Assembly: GCF_019209835.1 (NCBI RefSeq)
Contig: NZ_JAHUTS010000018.1
Location: forward strand, 29,943 to 93,942
DNA length: 64,000 bases
DNA from: Enterovibrio paralichthyis
Lineage (GTDB): Bacteria; Pseudomonadota; Gammaproteobacteria; Enterobacterales; Vibrionaceae
Direction: 5' to 3'
Of the stretch, positions 59,896 through 64,000 are shown piece after piece; within the stretch, counting starts at the first letter, position 1, and each line of letters begins with the position of its first letter. Under the pieces are notes generated by a model, which ran no database searches, was not told the origin of the DNA, and saw only the letters and a list, made by a program, of their open reading frames with translations. The position numbers and the translations under genes are program-made.

Positions 59896-61560
59896 ATGTT
59901 AGAGAACAATGAGTGGTGGCGTTCAGCCACCATTTATCAGATTTATCCGAAAAGTTTTTGCGACACAACAGGTTCGGGCACAGGAGATATCAGAGGTATT
60001 ATCAGTAAGCTGGATTACCTCTGTTATCTGGGTGTTGATGCAATTTGGATCACTCCTATCTATGTGTCGCCGCAGATAGATAATGGCTACGATGTTTCTG
60101 ATTTCTGTGCCATCTCGCCTGAATACGGCACCATGGATGACTTTGATAAGCTTCTGCAAGAAGCGCATCAACGAGGATTACGTGTGATCATGGACATGGT
60201 GTTTAACCATACTTCAACTGAACATTCCTGGTTTAAATCGGCTCTTGAATCAAAAGACAGTCAGTATCGGGATTTTTACATATGGCGAGATCCAGTCGAT
60301 GGGCATCCTCCCAACAATTGGCAGTCCAAGTTTGGAAACAGCGCCTGGGAGTATGAAGCAAATTCTGGCCAGTACTACCTGCATCTATTTGCGAAAGAGC
60401 AGGCTGATTTAAACTGGGAGAACCCGGCTGTTCGGCAAGAAATCAAGAACGTCATGCAGTTCTGGGCTGAAAAAGGCGTTGATGGATTTCGACTTGATGT
60501 CATCAACTTAATCTCCAAGCAGCAGGATTTTCCAGATGATCATGCCGGTGACGGAAGACGCTTTTACACTGATGGCCCTAGGGTTCATGAATACTTGCAG
60601 GAGATGAGCCAGGATATCTTCCAGCGATACGGCGTTGTTACTGTCGGTGAAATGTCATCCACCTCAGAAGAGCACTGCCGCCAGTATTCAGCACCGTCTG
60701 GCAAAGAGCTCTCTATGGTGTTCAATTTTCATCATTTAAAAGTCGATTATCCACACGGTGAAAAGTGGCAGTTGGGCGCGTTCGACTTTCTTCAACTCAA
60801 GGCAATCTTTCGGGACTGGCAGCAAGGGCTTTATCGTCAGGGCTGGAATGCTCTTTTCTGGTGTAATCACGACCAGCCCAGAATTGTCAGCCGTTTTGGT
60901 TGCGACAAGCAGTACCGTGTTGAATCTGCGAAAATGCTGGCGACCGTGATCCACCTGATGCAGGGAACACCTTATATCTATCAGGGCGAAGAACTGGGCA
61001 TGACAAATCCCTGCTTTCAAGATATTCACGATTACCGAGATGTAGAAAGCCTAAACGCCTATCGCATGCTGATTGACAAAGGCGTTCCCAAAGGTGAAGT
61101 GTTAGAAATATTAAGTGCAAGATCACGGGATAATTCGCGCACTCCTATGCATTGGGACAACACAGAGTACGCCGGTTTTTCAAAAGTAAAACCATGGATA
61201 AGCCTTGCGAAAAACGCGGGTGATATAAATGTAAAAATGTCGATGGAAGATAAAGATTCCGTCTTAAATCACTACCGTCATTTAATAAGGCTTAGAAAGT
61301 CAGTAAAAGTCATTATTGATGGCGATTATGTAGACTTACTCCCTCATCATCCAGACGTCCTTTTTTATCGTCGAAGGAATGAAGATAACGAACTCATTGT
61401 ATTAAGCAACTTCAAGCCTCACACTGTTAGTGTCGAGGATTTTGGTGTGGACATGAGTGCTGGGAAAATTCTCATTCATAACTATAACGATGATTTACAT
61501 GTATCAAGTTTATTATCATTAAAATTAAGGCCATTCGAAAGCATCGCGATTCTGTTTTAG
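59896..61560 (+). CDS. treC: Trehalose-6-phosphate hydrolase (GH13)
   Basis: A 554-residue alpha-glucosidase of family GH13, about the length of E. coli TreC (551). It has YQIYPKSFCDTTGSGTGDIRGI, DMVFNHTS, the nucleophile Asp in GFRLDVIN, the acid/base Glu in VGEMSS, and the third acid in CNHDQPR. It splits trehalose-6-phosphate into glucose and glucose-6-phosphate in the cytoplasm. I chose the ATG at 59896 because GAGG lies just upstream; the earlier ATG at 59875 has no ribosome site. It is 32 bp after treB, in one operon. Confidence 0.93.
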   Translation: MLENNEWWRSATIYQIYPKSFCDTTGSGTGDIRGIISKLDYLCYLGVDAIWITPIYVSPQIDNGYDVSDFCAISPEYGTMDDFDKLLQEAHQRGLRVIMDMVFNHTSTEHSWFKSALESKDSQYRDFYIWRDPVDGHPPNNWQSKFGNSAWEYEANSGQYYLHLFAKEQADLNWENPAVRQEIKNVMQFWAEKGVDGFRLDVINLISKQQDFPDDHAGDGRRFYTDGPRVHEYLQEMSQDIFQRYGVVTVGEMSSTSEEHCRQYSAPSGKELSMVFNFHHLKVDYPHGEKWQLGAFDFLQLKAIFRDWQQGLYRQGWNALFWCNHDQPRIVSRFGCDKQYRVESAKMLATVIHLMQGTPYIYQGEELGMTNPCFQDIHDYRDVESLNAYRMLIDKGVPKGEVLEILSARSRDNSRTPMHWDNTEYAGFSKVKPWISLAKNAGDINVKMSMEDKDSVLNHYRHLIRLRKSVKVIIDGDYVDLLPHHPDVLFYRRRNEDNELIVLSNFKPHTVSVEDFGVDMSAGKILIHNYNDDLHVSSLLSLKLRPFESIAILF

Positions 61561-61617
61561 TCAAAACGTAAATACAGACAAAAACATTCAAATCTTATGA
61601 TTCTGCACTAATAAAAA

Positions 61618-61660
61618 TGGCGCTCTATCAATTGTTGGATGAGTGAGCGCCAGCTTTCCT
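61618..61660 (+). terminator. Hairpin terminator after treC
   Basis: Stem TGGCGCTC (61618-61625) / GAGCGCCA (61645-61652) with a 19-base loop followed by a pyrimidine-rich GCTTTCCTTTCTT. It lies about 57 bp past the treC stop. Confidence 0.65.
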
Positions 61661-62217
61661 TTCTTATCATTAAAGCCATGTTTACCTTGTTTGATTTATC
61701 AAGGTGAAGCTATTATATCCTTTAATAACATGCACTTATGGGTTTTATAATGAGGTTCCATTTTTAACTTTCACTTAATGTAACATCGCGTGTATTAAAT
61801 TCCATTCAGTCGATGTTTTTCTTGTCTGAAAATTTAAACTCATCCATTTTTTTTCAAAAGTCATCACTGTTATGATTGTGAATATAATATTTTTTAAATT
61901 CTGATATAACAGATTTTTATGGCGTATTTAGAAGCGAGTTTTCTAGACGTGTCTTGAATTGTGTTCATCAAAAATAGGATCGCATAGATTCAGGTCTCTA
62001 AATAAATTGAAGTTATTTTAAGTTGATTTTAAATCATGAAAGAAGAGCCTAAAAAATCATGCATTCAATAGGATTTAGATTTTAAGTGTAATGGATGGGA
62101 ATGTTGAAATAGGTCTATTTTTTAAATTTAAAGTGGAAGTCATGCTAATTAAAGAATATTGCCATTGTTAACTTTGTACGAGCATGTAAGAGCAAAGAAA
62201 ATAACAAGGAGTAAGGT
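61661..62217. other. AT-rich intergenic region before the porin gene
   Basis: The 557-bp stretch is very AT-rich. It holds no open frame of note, and I saw no TreR-like dyad in it. It should contain the porin promoter. The ribosome site AAGGAGTAAGGT directly precedes the ATG at 62218. Confidence 0.6.
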
Positions 62218-63414
62218 ATGAAAAAACTAAACTATTTGGCTCTTGCTGTTGCATGCGCGATATCTAGTACTGCTGTGTCAGCTGTCGAGTTTACTGGTTA
62301 TGCTCGGGCCGGTACCGCGATTAGCGGTGATGGTTCTGGCGACCAATCATTTGCAAAAAATGCCCTCGGCCGGCTGGGCAACGAAGGTGACAATTACTAT
62401 GAGTTTGGCTTTGTCCAGATGCTACAAGAAGGTGAGCAAAATTGGCAACTCACCGCAATGTTGTCGAAAGGAGATGATGGCATCAGCAGTTGGGAAACTG
62501 ATGTCTCGGATGGCGATGATTCAGTCAATGTGCCTCAGTTTTACGTCACTGCCTCCGGTCTATTTGAATCAGCACCAGAGGCCGTACTTTGGGGAGGGAA
62601 ACGCTTCTATCAGCGCAAAGATGTCCATATCACGGATTTCTTCTTTCTCAATAATTCTGGAACGGGCGGTGGCATTGAAAACATCCCTGTCGGTGAACAA
62701 AAGCTTTCTCTAGCATTTATTCAAGATGGCAAAACGGATAACTCTACTGGCTACTTGGTCGATGCGCGTCTGGCGGATATACCGCTTTGGGACAACGCCA
62801 CCTTGGAACTGATAGGGGTGTATAACTTTGCTACCGAGCAAGATGAAAAAGACGAAGTATCAGATGACGGTATTTTTGTGACAGCTGTAGTCCACCAAAA
62901 TCTTGAAAATGGCTTCAACCAAACAGCTTTCCAGTACGGTACAGCCGGCTACGGTGATCAGCTTGCCAATTTTGGGCAGGGACCTGGTTATGCGCGCGGA
63001 AACAGTGCTCAAAATGAGGCGAGTGGATTTCGGATCATTAACTGGGGTGTTGTCAGCTTTGGTGATGCATGGGAAATGGGGCACCAGCTTTCTTATCACC
63101 GAGGTATTGACCTGATTAACGGCAAAGGCGACTCGGATTTGTTCTCGGTCGTGGTGCGACCCATGTACAAGTGGAGTGATACACAGAGAACCATCGCTGA
63201 AGCTGGTTACTTCTCGAAAACCCAAGATGGAGAACAGGATCAAGGTGGAAGTAAGTTCACCCTTGCGCAGGCGTGGGCGATGGGTGATGGATTCTGGGCA
63301 AGACCAGAGATTCGGCTCTATGGAAGCTACATCACTGATAGGGACGGGGATACTTTCGGTAGTAAAGGAGATTCAGAATTCGTCACAGGCGTACAAATGG
63401 AAGTTTGGTTCTGA
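62218..63414 (+). CDS. LamB-type sugar porin
   Basis: A 398-residue outer-membrane porin. The signal peptide (ending AVSA) is followed by the family start VEFTGYARAGTAISGDGSGDQSF and many beta strands. GGKRFYQRKDVHITDFFFLNNSGTGGGIENI is the LamB signature, and the protein ends VQMEVWF with a terminal Phe. The size is near LamB (about 420). It lies after treC, so it probably carries trehalose or maltodextrin-like sugars across the outer membrane. Confidence 0.88.
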   Translation: MKKLNYLALAVACAISSTAVSAVEFTGYARAGTAISGDGSGDQSFAKNALGRLGNEGDNYYEFGFVQMLQEGEQNWQLTAMLSKGDDGISSWETDVSDGDDSVNVPQFYVTASGLFESAPEAVLWGGKRFYQRKDVHITDFFFLNNSGTGGGIENIPVGEQKLSLAFIQDGKTDNSTGYLVDARLADIPLWDNATLELIGVYNFATEQDEKDEVSDDGIFVTAVVHQNLENGFNQTAFQYGTAGYGDQLANFGQGPGYARGNSAQNEASGFRIINWGVVSFGDAWEMGHQLSYHRGIDLINGKGDSDLFSVVVRPMYKWSDTQRTIAEAGYFSKTQDGEQDQGGSKFTLAQAWAMGDGFWARPEIRLYGSYITDRDGDTFGSKGDSEFVTGVQMEVWF

Positions 63415-63440
63415 TTGTTTACTGCTTTCAAGCTGCCAAC

Positions 63441-63474
63441 AGCCTTATTGTTGCCTCCCGCAACTAAGGCTTTG
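63441..63474 (+). terminator. Terminator after the porin gene
   Basis: Stem AGCCTTA-TT-GTTGC / GCAAC-TAAGGCT with a CTCCC loop and a two-base bulge, then TTTG. It begins 27 bp past the porin stop. Confidence 0.72.
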
Positions 63475-63574
63475 TTCATCAATGTTGAGTTCCCCCCATT
63501 CATTGATGTTTTGAGCCGTATCTTGGCTCGGAGCCGTTCTCAATTGTCTTATCGCAATATTGTGCTACGCTAAA

Positions 63575-63590
63575 TTGGGAACGGTTCCAA
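63575..63590. promoter_or_regulatory. TreR-like operator 3, upstream of the LysR-type gene
   Basis: TTGGGAACGGTTCCAA, a more symmetric copy of the 58393 site. It lies about 180 bp before the LysR gene start and 160 bp after the porin stop. Confidence 0.65.
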
Positions 63591-63756
63591 TCTTTTTTGG
63601 AACTAAGAAGATGAGTGTCACATTGCTTCACACGTTTTTATTGGTAGAGGAATACCAATACGTTACGGCCATTTTTCGCTTAGCCCATTAAGCGAATACG
63701 CATGATTGGTAGGGACAGGCACCGTGGACAGTAGGAACAAACTGAAATCATTAGCA

Positions 63757-64000
63757 ATGCAACCTTTGCTCGATCTGGGTTGTATAAGATGCTTTGTTAC
63801 GATTGCGCACTTAGGATCTGTCACAGCAGCGGCAAAGAACATGGCACTGTCTCAAGCAGCAGCTTCGCTCCAACTAAAAAGGCTGGAAGATGTTGTGGGT
63901 GCCAAGCTGGTAAAGCGGACATCCCATGGCGTGAGCCTCACCCCGGCAGGTGCGAGATTTCTTCCCCATTCCCTCAGGCTACTGGAAACCAACCGCGACG
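63757..64000 (+). CDS. LysR-family transcriptional regulator (3' end outside window)
   Basis: The first 81 codons of a LysR-type regulator. The N-terminal helix-turn-helix is visible: IRCFVTIAHLGSVTAAAKNMALSQAAASLQLKRLEDVVGAKLVKRTSHGVSLTPAGARFL. The effector domain lies beyond the window. ATG at 63757 and GTG at 63724 are both possible starts; GTG has AGGGACAGG upstream, so the longer form is not excluded. Its target is unknown. The TreR-like dyad upstream hints that it may be linked to the trehalose genes. Confidence 0.9.
   Translation, partial: MQPLLDLGCIRCFVTIAHLGSVTAAAKNMALSQAAASLQLKRLEDVVGAKLVKRTSHGVSLTPAGARFLPHSLRLLETNRD

Noticed and set aside
63610..63690. A 26-codon frame MSVTLLHTF... 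upstream of the LysR gene
   Set aside because: It is short, has no conserved pattern and cannot be distinguished from chance.
1..64000. CRISPR arrays, insertion sequences, tRNA and rRNA genes
   Set aside because: I saw no regularly spaced repeat-spacer array apart from the origin iterons, whose spacing is irregular, no transposase gene and no recognisable structural RNA.

Overview
The window looks like part of a secondary replicon (chromid or megaplasmid) of a marine gammaproteobacterium close to the Vibrionaceae. The reasons are a P1/chromosome-II style parB-parA module divergent from a replication gene across a GATC-rich iteron array, a DUF3316 protein, KdgR/KduD/Ogl-type pectin genes, a treR-treB-treC locus, and the overall Vibrio-like gene content. 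I could not run any search, so family names rest on recognisable motifs, lengths and context.

Layout. 0-6.6 kb: the end of a nucleotidyltransferase-like gene, then a copper-resistance block (DUF3316 protein, CopR/CopS two-component system, convergent copA-copB-cupredoxin operon). CusR-type palindromes precede both copA and the DUF3316 gene. 6.6-8.6 kb: a PEP-CTERM protein gene with its own sigma-54-like promoter, then sodC. 8.7-21.6 kb: a complete cytoplasmic pectin route (PelX, KdgM porin, sodium symporter, Ogl, KdgF, DhuI-type isomerase, KduD, KdgK, Eda, an esterase, YgjV) with the IclR-type regulator KdgR and six matching KdgR-like operators. 21.7-24.2 kb: a CBS/DUF294 signalling protein and a DnaQ-like exonuclease.

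24.3-51.4 kb: an exopolysaccharide/PEP-CTERM region. It has two flippases, GT2, sulfotransferase, pyruvyl transferase, deacetylase, an ATP-grasp/phosphatase fusion, an acyltransferase, PrsT, a trypsin-like protease, two PEP-CTERM substrates, a beta-helix lipoprotein, a HAD-UbiA fusion, an SMR-like protein, a polytopic membrane protein, PrsR, PrsK, a UDP-glucuronate epimerase and UDP-glucose dehydrogenase. No exosortase gene is in the window. All three PEP-CTERM genes carry a -24/-12 element and, 50-100 bp further upstream, a shared 17-bp inverted repeat (CGTCAA-N5-TTTACG type). That repeat is a good candidate for the PrsR site.

49.9-57.0 kb: the replication/partition core. It holds three copies of a parS-like palindrome, parB, parA, a roughly 1.3 kb iteron origin with about 28 GATC sites, and a 502-aa putative initiator that I do not recognise as RctB. 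Iterons next to the initiator gene have GATA in place of GATC, which suggests methylation-insensitive control sites. 57.3-64 kb: trehalose uptake and hydrolysis (TreR, TreB, TreC, a sugar porin) with three TreR-like operators, ending in a truncated LysR-type regulator. I saw no insertion sequences, CRISPR arrays, tRNA or rRNA genes.
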